From assembly GCF_041468085.1 (NCBI RefSeq), contig NZ_CP121017.1, positions 1,963,501 through 2,027,500 of the forward strand: DNA of 64,000 nt. The letters are read 5' to 3'. Shown here one piece after another: positions 1-9,096 of the stretch. The position numbers and the translations under genes were made by a program. Source of the stretch: Tistrella mobilis (lineage in GTDB: Bacteria; Pseudomonadota; Alphaproteobacteria; Tistrellales; Tistrellaceae). The stretch's first letter is position 1. Every line of letters begins with the position of its first letter. The notes under the pieces are model-generated. The model did no database searches, had not been told where the DNA came from, and saw only the letters and a program-made list of their open reading frames with translations.

Positions 1-171
1 CAGCTGGGCCGGGTGGTTCAGGCAGCGGCCGATCGCGGCCAGCCCTTGCAGCCGCTGGCGGTGAAAACCGATGCCGCCGCGCCGGCGGGGGCGGCGATCG
101 CCGCAACCGAAGCCGCCCGGCTGGCGGGCTTCCCCGGGGTGGTGCTACTGGTGCAGCGGGTGCCGAAATGA
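1..171 (+). CDS. exbD: ExbD biopolymer transport protein, C-terminal fragment
   Basis: The open frame runs in from the left edge, so only the last 56 residues are visible. They look like the periplasmic C-terminal half of ExbD: an [17 protein letters not shown] stretch, then an alternating hydrophobic strand ending in [10 protein letters not shown]. ExbD is an inner-membrane stator subunit that works with ExbB to pass proton motive force to TonB. The stop codon overlaps the start of the next gene (ATGA), and that gene is a TonB, which is the main support for the call. Without the N-terminal transmembrane segment and its key Asp, TolR cannot be fully excluded. Confidence 0.72.
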   Translation, partial: QLGRVVQAAADRGQPLQPLAVKTDAAAPAGAAIAATEAARLAGFPGVVLLVQRVPK

Positions 172-1289
172 AGGAGCGGAGGCGGCGTTCGGCGGAGGCG
201 CCCGGCGGACGGGCGGCCACCGCCGCGGTGATGGCAGCGCTTGCCCTGCACGGCGCCGGTGCGATCTGGCTGCTGAACCAGCCGGTGGAGCCGGCCGGCA
301 TTCCCGGCGAGGTCGCGATCGTGATCGGCTTCGGCGGCGCGGGTGGCGATGGCGGCCAGGGCGGAGAGGGCGGCGGCGTGGCGATGCCCGATGCCCCGGA
401 TGCCGCCCCCATGGAAGAGCCGGCCGCAGCAGCTGCCCCGGAAGCGGTGGCCGAAGAGCCGCCGCTTGAAGAGGTGGAGCCCGAACCCGAGCCTGAACCC
501 CAGCCGGTGCAGCTGCCGGAGCCTGAACCGGAGCCGGAGACGCCGCCCGCGGAAGAACCGCCGGTCACGCCACCGCCGGAGCCTGAGCCCATTCCCGAGC
601 CCGAACCTGAGCCGGAACCGGAGCCTGAGCCCGAACCGGAGCCTGAGCCCGAACCGGAGCCGGAACCCGAACCGGAGCCGGAACCAGAGCCGGAGCCAGA
701 GCCCGAACCCGAGCCGAAGCCCACTCCTCAGGAGGTACGGCAGATGGCGGCGGTGATGCCGCGGGCCAAGCCGACGCCCCCGCCGGCACCCGCGCGGCCG
801 GCGCCGCGGCCGGCGCCCCAGCGGACCGAGGCACCGAAACCGGCAGCCGGTGCAGAAGCGGATGCGCCCGAGACCGGGCCGGCAGGCATGCAGGCCGCAG
901 GCATACCTGGGCGGCTGGCCGGTGCGGCCGGTGTTGCCGGGGCAGCGGGCCTGCCCGGTGGCGGCCAGGGCGGATCCAATGGCGTGGCCGACCCCAAAGA
1001 GGTCGATCTCTACAACGCCCGGATCATGGCCTGGCTGGAGCGGCACCGGCGCTATCCGCGCTCTGCCCAGCTCCGCAACCAGCAGGGGACGGTGCAGCTG
1101 GAATTCACCATCGATGGCGCCGGACAGGTGGTGTCGTGGCGGATCCTGCAACCCTCGGGCATCTCGTCGCTGGATCGCGAGACCGAGCGGATGATCGAGG
1201 CGGCCTCACCGGTCCCGGCGCCACCGCCGGAACTGCTCAGCGGCGGCACCAGAACTTTTGTGATCCCCATCGTCTTCCGGCTGCGCTGA
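168..1289 (+). CDS. tonB: TonB energy transducer with a long Pro-Glu spacer
   Basis: 373 residues. A short cytoplasmic basic stretch is followed by one membrane anchor (about 20-42), a Gly-rich and acidic linker, a Pro-Glu repeat spacer (about 105-185), a Pro-Ala-Arg segment, and a C-terminal TonB domain from about 285. That domain shows [26 protein letters not shown], here given in two overlapping parts: [18 protein letters not shown] and the following TIDGAGQV, which is the family signature. TonB spans the periplasm and energises outer-membrane receptors such as BtuB encoded at 19-21 kb. The ATGA overlap with exbD indicates translational coupling. The protein is longer than the common 240-280 residues because of the repeat spacer. 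A strong hairpin follows the stop. Confidence 0.9.
   Translation: MKERRRRSAEAPGGRAATAAVMAALALHGAGAIWLLNQPVEPAGIPGEVAIVIGFGGAGGDGGQGGEGGGVAMPDAPDAAPMEEPAAAAAPEAVAEEPPLEEVEPEPEPEPQPVQLPEPEPEPETPPAEEPPVTPPPEPEPIPEPEPEPEPEPEPEPEPEPEPEPEPEPEPEPEPEPEPEPEPKPTPQEVRQMAAVMPRAKPTPPPAPARPAPRPAPQRTEAPKPAAGAEADAPETGPAGMQAAGIPGRLAGAAGVAGAAGLPGGGQGGSNGVADPKEVDLYNARIMAWLERHRRYPRSAQLRNQQGTVQLEFTIDGAGQVVSWRILQPSGISSLDRETERMIEAASPVPAPPPELLSGGTRTFVIPIVFRLR
573..723 (+). repeat. Pro-Glu codon repeat within tonB
   Basis: A run of alternating proline and glutamate codons (CCG/CCC/CCT with GAG/GAA) lies inside tonB. Units of about 18 bases recur with varied third positions. The synonymous variation suggests selection for the PE polypeptide, which forms an extended periplasmic spacer, and it limits slippage. 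The low complexity also opens a long Arg-Leu-rich frame on the opposite strand that is not a gene. Confidence 0.85.
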
Positions 1290-1335
1290 CCGGTCGTAGC
1301 GTTCGCTGGCGCATGATCATCCGACCAGACAAGCG

Positions 1336-1369
1336 AAACCCCCGGCAGCACGGGCTCTGCCGGGGGTTT
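1336..1369 (+). terminator. Rho-independent terminator-like hairpin after tonB
   Basis: A perfect 13-base inverted repeat (1336-1348 with 1357-1369) surrounds an 8-base loop. The arms are GC-rich and flanked by AAA and TTT, so it can act in both directions. It lies between tonB (+) and the convergent glucan synthase gene (-). Confidence 0.8.
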
Positions 1370-1440
1370 CCTGCCTCCGGCCCCGGCCGCCGGGGAGAGC
1401 CGGCGACGGCGGGGACGGGATCCGGGATGGTGGTCAGATG

Positions 1441-4107
1441 TCAGGCATGCTGGCCGGTCTTCGCTGCCAGGAGCTGCGCCTTGGCCGCCTTGCGGGCCGC
1501 GCGGGTCTTGCGGGCCGGCAGGGCGGCAACCAGCGCCATCACCAGGCTGGAGCCGTAATTGGCGGCCTGCAGAAGCATCAGCGCCACCCAGAACCGGCTC
1601 TCGACGAAAGGCGCATAGACGATCGAGATGCCGATGGCGACGCCCACCAGGGCCACCGCCAGAAGGGTTTCGGCGCGGGCCATCTGGAAGGCCTGCATGA
1701 CGGCCGGCTGGTTCTCCGCCTTGGGCGTGCGGAAGAAGGGCAGGTGCCGGGTGATCAGGCCGTAGAGCACAGCCGTGCCGATGGTGAAGCTGAGGCTGAG
1801 ACCGGCAAGGCAGGCGCCCAGCCGCTGGCCGACGGTGCAGTTCACGCGGCCCTGATAGAGGCCGATGATGTGAATGGTGCGGATCGCGAAGCCGGCCAGG
1901 GCCGGCACGACGAACAGCGAGGAGGGCAGTTCCACGATCGCCGGGAAGGCGATGGCCAGCGCACCCCACAGAACCGACATCACGGCGATGATCAGGCCCA
2001 GCGCATCCGCCGCCCAGCCGGCCCAGCCGGCCAGGAAGTGATACTTCTGCATCGGCTTCAGCGCCGAGGGCTTGCGGCCCAGGATATAGCCCAGATGACC
2101 GCGCATGATCTGCATGCCGCCATAGGCCCAGCGGAAGCGCTGCTTCTTATAGGCCATGAAGCTGTCGGGAGTGACACCCCAGCCGAAGCGGTGGTTCGAA
2201 TAGACCGAACTCCAGCCGTTCTCCATCAGGCGCAGGCCAAGCTCGGTGTCTTCGCAGATGCACCACTCCGACCAGCCGCCGACACTCTCCAGCGCCTTGC
2301 GGCGGATCATGGTCATGGTGCCGTGCTGGACGATCGCATCGTGATCGTTGCGCTGAACCATGCCGATGTCGAAGAAGCCGGCATATTCCCAGTTGGTCGC
2401 GGTCTTGAAAGGATGCTCCTGCCAGTCGCGATGATCCTGCGGCGACTGGACGAAGCCCACCTTCTCGTCTGCGAAATGCGGGGTCATCTTCCGCAGCCAG
2501 TCCGGCGAGACCACGTAGTCCGCGTCGATGACCGCGATCACCTCGGAATCCTCGGCCGTGTGGCGCAGCGCATAGTTCAGCGCGCCGGCCTTGAAGCCTT
2601 CGAGCGGGGCGACGTGGAAGAAGCGGAAGCGGGGGCCGAGTTCGGCACAGATCCGCTCCAGCGGCCGCCACACGGCCTCGTCCTTGGTGTTGTTGTCGAT
2701 GACCAGGACCTCGAAGTCCGGATAGTCGAGCCGCGAGAGCGCGACCAGGGTCTCGCGCATCATCTCGGGCGGCTCGTTATAGGCCGGCACGTGGATCGAG
2801 ACCTTGGGCAGGCGATAGCCTTCGGGAGCGGCTTCCACCGGCTCGCTCGGCCGGCGACGGCCGCGGGCGAACAGAACCTCGACGAATTCCAGCGTCTGGG
2901 AGAGCAGCAGGATGACCAGCATGCCCATCAGCACCGCGAGCACGCCGCCCGCGACCGCACCCGAGACGTCCATGTACTGGACGGCGAAGCGATAGCCCAC
3001 CCAGGCCACAAGGCCCGCCGCGGCCTGGACCAGCACCACGAAGGAAAGCCGGCCGATCCACGACATGTCACGACGACGCGCCAGGAAGGTGAGGTTCAGC
3101 GGCAGGGCGATCAGGGCCGCGGCCAGCGCGATCGCAGGCCAGGCCGGCAGCGGATCGACCGGGCCGGTCAGGTCGAATTTCGGCTGGCGGTCGGCATTCC
3201 AGTAGCCCCAATAGGCACCCACGCCGCCTTCGTCATACCGCTTCCACGGCTGGTCGAAGGCTTCCATCAGGTAGAAGTTGATGCCTTCCTTCTTGGCGCG
3301 TGCGACCAGCTGGCGGATGAACTTGGCTTCTTCCGCGATCGAGGGCACGGCCTTGTTGAAGGCGCGGCCATCCGACGGCCAGCCGGCCTCGGCAACCAGA
3401 ATCGGCTTGCCCGGATACATCCGCTTCAGGCGGTTGTACATCGCAACCGTGTGGTCGATCGACTGTTCGACGGTCAGGCCTTCCCAGTAGGGCAGGATGT
3501 GGACCGCGAGGAAGTCGGCGGCACGGCCGATTTCGGGATGCTCAAGCCAGACATGCCAGGGCTCCGCGGTCGACACCGGCTGGCGGACCTGGCTTTTCAC
3601 CTGGCGGATGCGGGCGATGATCTGTTCGGGCGTCTGGTCGGCACGCAGGATCGACTCGTTGCCCACCAGCACGCGGATGACGTTGGGGTTCCGGCGGGCG
3701 CCCTGGACCAGGGCCTCGATCTCGCGATCGTTCTTGGCCTCGTCCTTGTCCAGCCACGAACCCATGGTGACTTTCAGGCCGCGCTCGCGCGCAAGGGCCG
3801 GTACGGCTCCCTGGATGCCGAGGGCCGAATAAGTCCGGATCTCGCGGAACCGGGTGGCGACCAGCGCCAGATCTTCCCGGACCTGATCGACCGTCGGCTC
3901 TTCGCCGGCCTTCGGATCATTCTCCGGGCGAAAGGGTGAATAGGCGGCGCCGAGCAGGGGCTCGGTCACTGCGGGCAATTCCCGCTCGTGCTGATTGGGG
4001 AGGGCCCAGAAGGCCACGTTGCCAAGCGCGATGACGGCCGTGACGGCAATGGCGCCGATCCAGCCGCGCGTCTTGCCGCGCGTCTTCTTGGTCGGTTCAG
4101 CAGGCAT
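1441..4107 (-). CDS. ndvB: NdvB-like membrane glucan synthase: GH17 domain fused to GT2 glycosyltransferase
   Basis: 888 residues from the ATG at 4107; an in-frame GTG at 4179 would add 24. A membrane anchor (about 16-36) precedes a GH17 domain (about 50-320) with both catalytic glutamates: E151 in VGNE and E240 in AEAGWP. Membrane helices (about 323-410) lead to a processive GT2 domain with DAD (528-530), ED (619-620) and QRFRW (656-660), then C-terminal helices. This architecture matches Pseudomonas NdvB and Bradyrhizobium beta-1,3-glucan synthases, which make periplasmic or cyclic glucans from UDP-glucose. Expected location is the inner membrane. A GH17 paralogue lies at 14.9 kb. The symbol is by architecture; product linkage is not proven by sequence. 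Confidence 0.85.
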   Translation of the reverse strand: MPAEPTKKTRGKTRGWIGAIAVTAVIALGNVAFWALPNQHERELPAVTEPLLGAAYSPFRPENDPKAGEEPTVDQVREDLALVATRFREIRTYSALGIQGAVPALARERGLKVTMGSWLDKDEAKNDREIEALVQGARRNPNVIRVLVGNESILRADQTPEQIIARIRQVKSQVRQPVSTAEPWHVWLEHPEIGRAADFLAVHILPYWEGLTVEQSIDHTVAMYNRLKRMYPGKPILVAEAGWPSDGRAFNKAVPSIAEEAKFIRQLVARAKKEGINFYLMEAFDQPWKRYDEGGVGAYWGYWNADRQPKFDLTGPVDPLPAWPAIALAAALIALPLNLTFLARRRDMSWIGRLSFVVLVQAAAGLVAWVGYRFAVQYMDVSGAVAGGVLAVLMGMLVILLLSQTLEFVEVLFARGRRRPSEPVEAAPEGYRLPKVSIHVPAYNEPPEMMRETLVALSRLDYPDFEVLVIDNNTKDEAVWRPLERICAELGPRFRFFHVAPLEGFKAGALNYALRHTAEDSEVIAVIDADYVVSPDWLRKMTPHFADEKVGFVQSPQDHRDWQEHPFKTATNWEYAGFFDIGMVQRNDHDAIVQHGTMTMIRRKALESVGGWSEWCICEDTELGLRLMENGWSSVYSNHRFGWGVTPDSFMAYKKQRFRWAYGGMQIMRGHLGYILGRKPSALKPMQKYHFLAGWAGWAADALGLIIAVMSVLWGALAIAFPAIVELPSSLFVVPALAGFAIRTIHIIGLYQGRVNCTVGQRLGACLAGLSLSFTIGTAVLYGLITRHLPFFRTPKAENQPAVMQAFQMARAETLLAVALVGVAIGISIVYAPFVESRFWVALMLLQAANYGSSLVMALVAALPARKTRAARKAAKAQLLAAKTGQHA

Positions 4108-4432
4108 GTCGTTCGGCACGATCCAGCGTCCCAAGTGATGCCACGGAAAAACGGCGCGCCCCGGAATGGAGTGCGCCACGAGCCAACCATTTGTCTTTTG
4201 AGTGCACTTGAAGGCTGCGCCCGCTGATCTCTTCGATCATCGGACGGAACGACAGGCGTCTTTTTAAGACGGCTCTTGCCGTTCCTTCCACTTCCAGCTT
4301 TACCTCAAAGGAAACCGGGCTTCGCCACGCCCGACCTGTCCTCGTTTCTTTTTAGTTCCGACGCAGCCCCGCGTCGGTTACGAGTTATATATGCTCCGCC
4401 CCGGGCCACACAACAGCGGAACGTGCATAGCC
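4108..4432. other. 325-base gap with no recognised gene
   Basis: This gap lies between the divergently read glucan synthase and the small membrane protein gene. It holds a small hairpin (CGTCTT/AAGACG, 4257-4271) and locally AT-richer stretches suited to promoters, but no convincing -35/-10 pair or operator was identified. Confidence 0.5.
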
Positions 4433-4819
4433 ATGTGTCAAGATATGTCCCGCGAACATCCCTCCGCCCTGTTTCTGCCCCTCGCTGGTCTCGGTATCGC
4501 CGCAGCCATCCTTCTGGCCCTCTGGTTGAGGGTGGAAGTGGTCCAGCCGGAGGCATTGACATGGGCATGCGCCGCCGAAGGCCGCCCGCTCTGGTGCGGC
4601 CCGCGGCAGCTGCTGCTTGAAGCCTTCAACATGGGCGTGATCGGCGGCGCCGCCCTGGTGGTCTCGATCTCAGCCCTGATCATCGCCCATCCGCTGGGGC
4701 AGAAACTGGCGCTGGCGGGGCTGGTGCTCTCGATCTTCGCCTTCGCGCTCTACAATGCCGGCGCGGCCGCCCCGGCGGCGGTCTTCGCCATGCTGCGGCT
4801 GTTCAGGACCCGCGGGTGA
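4433..4819 (+). CDS. Small membrane protein of unknown function
   Basis: About 128 residues from the ATG at 4433; ATGs at 4391 and 4445 are alternatives and no strong ribosome site decides between them. Three hydrophobic segments are evident: one near the N-terminus (PLAGLGIAAAILLALWL), one in the middle (GVIGGAALVVSISALII) and one near the C-terminus (LALAGLVLSIFAFALYN). Two cysteines flank a polar loop after the first helix (TWACAAEGRPLWCGP), probably periplasmic and possibly disulfide bonded. I do not recognise the family. It converges with the RTX lipase gene, with only 3 bases between the stops. Confidence 0.6.
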   Translation: MCQDMSREHPSALFLPLAGLGIAAAILLALWLRVEVVQPEALTWACAAEGRPLWCGPRQLLLEAFNMGVIGGAALVVSISALIIAHPLGQKLALAGLVLSIFAFALYNAGAAAPAAVFAMLRLFRTRG

Positions 4820-4822
4820 TCG

Positions 4823-6628
4823 TCAGACCAGCAGGAAGTCCCCGGCGGTCAACCCGCCGGGCTGCACCCCCTCAAGGACGATGCTGCCCGTCGCGGTGAT
4901 CAGGACGGCATCGCCGCCGATGTCGACCAGGCCTGCGCAGGCGGCCTCTGCCGAGGCGAAGAGATCGGCGTCGAGCACGATCAGGTCGTGACCGCCGGCA
5001 TCGGCGTTGAAATCGGCGATCCGGTTGACCCCCGAGATGCCGGCCGAGAAGTCGAAGCGGTCATGCCCCGTGCCACCCGACAGCCGGTCATTGCCGCTGA
5101 ACGCCACCAGCACGTCGTCGCCTGCGGCACCGAAGAGGGCGTCGTCGCCCGCACCTCCGTCGATCCGGTCGCCGCCGGCCCCGCCATGGAGGAGGTCGCG
5201 GCCGCCGAGCCCGACGAGGATGTCGTCACCGTCACGCCCGAAAATGCGATCGGTACCGGACGTGCCGGCCAGGGTCTCGGCCGCACCGCTGCCTTCGGTA
5301 TGACTGGCCCAGGCGATATCCGCCCCGAACCACGACCGGTTGTCGAGCCCGCCTGCGCCTATGTCGAACGACTGGAACCAGCCGTCGAAATCCACCCGTT
5401 CGACCGAGCGCAGCTCTTTGAGCCCCAGCGTGCCGGTTTCGTCATACAGAAAGACGGTGCCGTCGCCGAGACGCAGAGCGGTGACGCCGGAGGCATCGCC
5501 GGCAATCTCCACCCGGTCGGTCCCGGCGCCGGCCGCGACCGTGTCGTTGCCGGTGGACAGCGCCACCAGATCATCGCCGCCGAAGCCGTCGAGGAAGTCG
5601 CCGCCCCGGCCGTCCCGCAGGCGATCGGCCTGATCGGTGCCCAGGATGAAGGCCGGCGCGCCATGGTGATCCGAGGTGGCGCGCGGCGCATCCTCCACCC
5701 AGACGGTGCCGCGCAGCAGGTCGCTCAGCTGCGAGATCACGACCACGCTGTCGGTGGTGATCTGGTCGTAGAAGCTCGACCGGCCGATCACGCTCACCGC
5801 CGGTTCCGACAGGATGCCGGTGATATGGGCGTTCCAGCCGCCGGCGATGTTCAGGATGCCGAAGGGGCCGTAGGGCGACAGCGGATTGGCATAGAAATCG
5901 TTGAACAGCACGATGTTGTCGGCGGAACTTGCGAAGCTCTGATCCTCGTTGATGAGGGCTTCGAGCAGGCCTTCGCCGACCGAGCCGTCGGAGGTGCCGA
6001 TGATGCGGTAGACCACGTCGTTCTCGGCCCCGAAATTGAGCACCACATCCGGGTCGTCATGGATCGTCGGCGAGGAGAAGCCGAAATAGTCGGCATCGGC
6101 ATAGAAGCCGTCGGCCAGCTCGCCCCGGCGTTCGGCCAGATTGTTCACGGCCGCGCCACCCAGGCTGTAGCCGGTGACCAGGACGTCGGCGCCGGTCAGG
6201 CCGATATCGCGTGCGAAATCTGCCGTCGCCTCCAGCAGATCGGCGAATTCATCGACATAGGCGGCATCGACCAGGTCCAGATAGTCGACCACATCCCCCG
6301 CATCGCTGGTGCCGGCGAAGGCGACCGCCAGCCGGGTGATCGCGCCGTCCGCCGCGGTCTCGGCCAGGATGCGGGCCTGGGGGCTGGCGGATGTCTGGCC
6401 GATGAAATTGCCGTAAGCATCGACCCGGTCGGCGGAAAGTCCGAGTTCGGCCGCGGTGACGGCGCGCCAGCCGGCGGGCAGGTCGGGATCACTGCCGCCC
6501 GCTTCGGCCACCACGCCGATGACGCCGGCGAGGGCATTGAAGGCGGCGAACTGAGCGTTGCGGGCAAGACCGAAGGCGGTCTCGACATCGGCGCGGGCGT
6601 CCTCGCCCTTATAGGTGAAGATCGGCAT
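4823..6628 (-). CDS. Secreted RTX lipase (family I.3-like)
   Basis: 601 residues. The N-terminal half is an alpha/beta-hydrolase with the lipase nucleophile motif GYSLGG (Ser about 155). The C-terminal half carries glycine-aspartate nonapeptide RTX repeats of the GGxGxD type (about 330-395 and 450-545, for example GGAGGDRIDGGAGDD), which form Ca2+-binding beta-rolls. There is no N-terminal signal peptide. Such proteins leave the cell by a type I secretion system using a C-terminal signal; no such exporter is in the window. The PIFTYK start resembles PML/SML-type family I.3 lipases and polyurethanases. A strong ribosome site (GAGGAGGGGAA) sits directly before the ATG. The substrate is inferred to be acyl esters. 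Confidence 0.85.
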   Translation of the reverse strand: MPIFTYKGEDARADVETAFGLARNAQFAAFNALAGVIGVVAEAGGSDPDLPAGWRAVTAAELGLSADRVDAYGNFIGQTSASPQARILAETAADGAITRLAVAFAGTSDAGDVVDYLDLVDAAYVDEFADLLEATADFARDIGLTGADVLVTGYSLGGAAVNNLAERRGELADGFYADADYFGFSSPTIHDDPDVVLNFGAENDVVYRIIGTSDGSVGEGLLEALINEDQSFASSADNIVLFNDFYANPLSPYGPFGILNIAGGWNAHITGILSEPAVSVIGRSSFYDQITTDSVVVISQLSDLLRGTVWVEDAPRATSDHHGAPAFILGTDQADRLRDGRGGDFLDGFGGDDLVALSTGNDTVAAGAGTDRVEIAGDASGVTALRLGDGTVFLYDETGTLGLKELRSVERVDFDGWFQSFDIGAGGLDNRSWFGADIAWASHTEGSGAAETLAGTSGTDRIFGRDGDDILVGLGGRDLLHGGAGGDRIDGGAGDDALFGAAGDDVLVAFSGNDRLSGGTGHDRFDFSAGISGVNRIADFNADAGGHDLIVLDADLFASAEAACAGLVDIGGDAVLITATGSIVLEGVQPGGLTAGDFLLV

Positions 6629-6713
6629 TTCCCCTCCTCAGCCGTGACCAGGGGGTCCGGCGTCTTTTTATCAACCAAAGGTTATGTTAGAGGCGGAGTG
6701 TCGGCGCGGTCAA

Positions 6714-6733
6714 TGACGTTTACGTAAACGTCA
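6714..6733. promoter_or_regulatory. Perfect 20-bp palindrome, candidate regulator binding site
   Basis: TGACGTTTAC followed by its exact reverse complement, with no spacer. It lies in the divergent region between the RTX lipase (-) and glucokinase (+) genes, about 85 bases upstream of the lipase start and 94 upstream of glucokinase. The pattern resembles MerR-family operators of the LiuR kind as I remember them, but no regulator gene is adjacent. Confidence 0.6.
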
Positions 6734-6826
6734 ATTGCCCGATCCACGGCCTTCCGGGCTAGGCAGTGCCGGGGCGGCAGGGTATGAAGGGCCGGGTGGT
6801 GGCGCTTTCAAGAAGGATCTGACGCG

Positions 6827-7921
6827 ATGCGCTTTCCTGACGGCAGCCCCTCGCAGCCGGGGCGCCCGCAGCGGGGCGGTTCGAAGACGGAGCGGCCTGC
6901 CGCACCACGGCCGCTGCCCGATCTTCTGATTGCGGATCTGGGCGGGACCAATCTGCGCATTGCCCGGCGCGACGGCCGCGGCCGGACGGTGGTGCTCGGC
7001 CGTTTCGCCAGCCACGAAATCGAGGATCTGCCCGGCCTGCTGCGCGGTTTGTGGCTGAAGGCGGCGGGCCGGGTGCCGGCGGCGCTGGCCATCGCCGTGG
7101 CCGGGCCGATCGATCATGGCGCGGGGCGGGCGCGGCTGACCAATCATCCCGCGCTGGAGATCGATGCCGCCGCGATCGCGCGGGCGCTTGGCCTGCGCGG
7201 CATTTCGATGGTGAACGATCTGGCGGCCCAGGCGATGGGGCTGGCGCTGGGGGCGGGCGGCGCGCGCGAGATGGTGGCACCGGGCACGCCCGACGACGAG
7301 GCGCCGCGGCTGCTGATCGGTCTCGGCACCGGCTTCGGCACCGCGCTGATCCTGCCCGGACGTGGCGGCCTGCCGAAGGTGGTGCCGGCCGAAGGCGGCC
7401 ATGTGACGCTGGCGGCAGAGACTGCGGCCGAATGGGCGGTGATCGAGGCGGCGCGGCCGCTGCCGGGCACGGCCGGGGTGAATGATCACGTCTCGGCCGA
7501 GGATCTCGTTTCCGGCCACGGTCTGCCGCGCCTGGCGGCGGCGGTGGCCGCGGTGCGCGGCCTGGCCCCTGTCCACGGTGAAGCCGAGGCGGTAACAGAG
7601 GCGGCACTTGCCGGCGATGCCGCCGCCCGCGAGGCCTTCGACCTGTTCTCGGGCTGGGCGGGGGCGGTGGCGGGTGATCTGGCGATCGCCACAGGCGCGC
7701 GTGGCGGCGTGGTGCTGTCGGGCGATCTGCTGCATCGCCTGGGCGGTCTGTTCGACCGCCGCCGTGCCGCAGCACGGTTCAGGGCCAAGGGCAGGTTTTC
7801 GGCCTATCTTGCGCATGTGCCGCTGGAACTGGCCCCTGCGGGGGACGATCTGGCCTTTGCGGGCCTGACCGGCATCGCCGATGCCGCGGCTGCGCGTGAT
7901 GTCGGCCCGGTCTTCGACTGA
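6827..7921 (+). CDS. glk: Glucokinase
   Basis: 364 residues. Phosphorylates glucose to glucose-6-phosphate with ATP in the cytoplasm. The bacterial glucokinase ATPase core is visible: phosphate-1 motif LIADLGGTNLR (about 34-44), AVAGPI, the catalytic region MVNDLAAQAMG, the adenosine region GLGTGFGTALI, and AEGGHVTLA matching the glucose-binding E-G-G-H. It is of the Glk type rather than the ROK zinc-motif type. About 30 extra residues precede the core, so the true start could be internal; the ATG at 6827 follows an AAGGATCT element. The next gene starts 31 bases downstream on the same strand. Confidence 0.88.
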   Translation: MRFPDGSPSQPGRPQRGGSKTERPAAPRPLPDLLIADLGGTNLRIARRDGRGRTVVLGRFASHEIEDLPGLLRGLWLKAAGRVPAALAIAVAGPIDHGAGRARLTNHPALEIDAAAIARALGLRGISMVNDLAAQAMGLALGAGGAREMVAPGTPDDEAPRLLIGLGTGFGTALILPGRGGLPKVVPAEGGHVTLAAETAAEWAVIEAARPLPGTAGVNDHVSAEDLVSGHGLPRLAAAVAAVRGLAPVHGEAEAVTEAALAGDAAAREAFDLFSGWAGAVAGDLAIATGARGGVVLSGDLLHRLGGLFDRRRAAARFRAKGRFSAYLAHVPLELAPAGDDLAFAGLTGIADAAAARDVGPVFD

Positions 7922-7952
7922 CGGGCACCTTGACCGACCAGGGGACGATCCG

Positions 7953-9092
7953 ATGACCGGTGATCAGATGATTGCGACGCCTGCGGCCCGCGGCTTCCGC
8001 ATGCCCGGCGAATTCGCGCCGCAGGATGGCTGCTGGATGATCTGGCCGGAGCGGCCCGACAACTGGCGCCTGGGCGCCAAACCCGCCCAGGCGGCCTTTG
8101 CCGCCGTGGCAGTGGCGATCGCCGGGGCGGTGCCGGTGACGGTCGCGGTGTCGGCGCGGCAGTGGTCGAATGCCCGGGCCCGGCTGCCGCGCCATATCCG
8201 GCTGGTGGAGATGAGCACCAACGACGCCTGGATGCGCGATGTCGGCCCCAGTTTCGTGGTCGATGGTGCCGGCGGGCGGCTTGGCATCGACTGGCGGTTC
8301 AACGCCTGGGGCGGCTTTCATGACGGGCTGTACTTCCCCTGGGACCAGGACGATCTGGTGGCGGCCAAGGTGTCGGAGATCGATGGCGATGGCAGCTGGC
8401 GGGCACCGGTGGTGCTGGAAGGCGGCGCCATCCACACCGATGGCGAGGGCACCGTCTTCACCACCGCCGAATGCCTGCTCTCCCCCGGCCGCAACGGGGC
8501 GGACGGACAGGCGGCGGTGGAGGCGGCACTCGGGCAGGCCCTGGGCGCCGAACGGGTGATCTGGCTGCCGCGCGGCGTGTTCCTGGACGAGACCACCGGC
8601 CATGTCGACAATCTGATCCATGTGGTGGCGCCGGGCGTCGTGTGCCTCACCTGGACCGATGACCGGGGCGACCTGCAATGGGAACGCTCGGCCGAGGCCG
8701 AGGCCCTGCTTGCCGAGGCGCGCGATGCCAGGGGCCGGCGTCTGACCGTGCACCGGGTGCACCAGCCCGGCCCGCTGACCATAACCGCAGAGGAAGCGGC
8801 AGGCGTGGATGTGGTGGATGGCAGCCAGCCGCGGCGGGGCGGCGACCGTATGGCCGGATCTTATGTGAATTTCCTGATGGCCCATGGCAGGGCCTCGGGC
8901 CGGCGGCGGATCGTGATGCCGTTGCTCGATCCCGCACGCGATCAGGCGGCGGCCGATGCAATCGCCGCCGCCTGTCCGGGCTGGGAGATCCTGGGCGTGC
9001 CCGGGCGCGAGATCCTGCTGGGCGGCGGCAACATCCATTGCATCACCCAGCAGGTTCCGGCGCGCGTCGGGAGAGGGCCGGACCGGCCCTGA
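7953..9092 (+). CDS. aguA: Agmatine deiminase
   Basis: 379 residues. Hydrolyses agmatine to N-carbamoylputrescine and ammonia in the cytoplasm, a step of putrescine synthesis from arginine. Family motifs are clear: MPGEFAPQDGCWMIWP at the N-terminus, NDAWMRDVGPSFV, a GHVDN active-site His/Asp segment, and GGGNIHCITQQ with the nucleophilic Cys363. Length fits the family (about 345-380). The ATG at 7953 follows GGGGA at good spacing. No aguB is adjacent; the polyamine-type transporter at 60-64 kb may be functionally related but is distant. Confidence 0.93.
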   Translation: MTGDQMIATPAARGFRMPGEFAPQDGCWMIWPERPDNWRLGAKPAQAAFAAVAVAIAGAVPVTVAVSARQWSNARARLPRHIRLVEMSTNDAWMRDVGPSFVVDGAGGRLGIDWRFNAWGGFHDGLYFPWDQDDLVAAKVSEIDGDGSWRAPVVLEGGAIHTDGEGTVFTTAECLLSPGRNGADGQAAVEAALGQALGAERVIWLPRGVFLDETTGHVDNLIHVVAPGVVCLTWTDDRGDLQWERSAEAEALLAEARDARGRRLTVHRVHQPGPLTITAEEAAGVDVVDGSQPRRGGDRMAGSYVNFLMAHGRASGRRRIVMPLLDPARDQAAADAIAAACPGWEILGVPGREILLGGGNIHCITQQVPARVGRGPDRP

Positions 9093-9096
9093 CCGG

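Noticed and set aside
573-723. CRISPR or satellite array
   Set aside because: The repeats are in-frame Pro-Glu codons inside tonB with no unique spacers.
18-1151. Arg-Leu-Phe-rich minus-strand frame opposite tonB
   Set aside because: It is the antisense of the Pro-Glu codon repeat and has no start context.
1438-3939. Long plus-strand open frame opposite the glucan synthase
   Set aside because: It is rich in Arg, His, Asp and Gln with no domain, and the other strand encodes a clear GH17-GT2 protein; GC-rich antisense frames stay open by chance.
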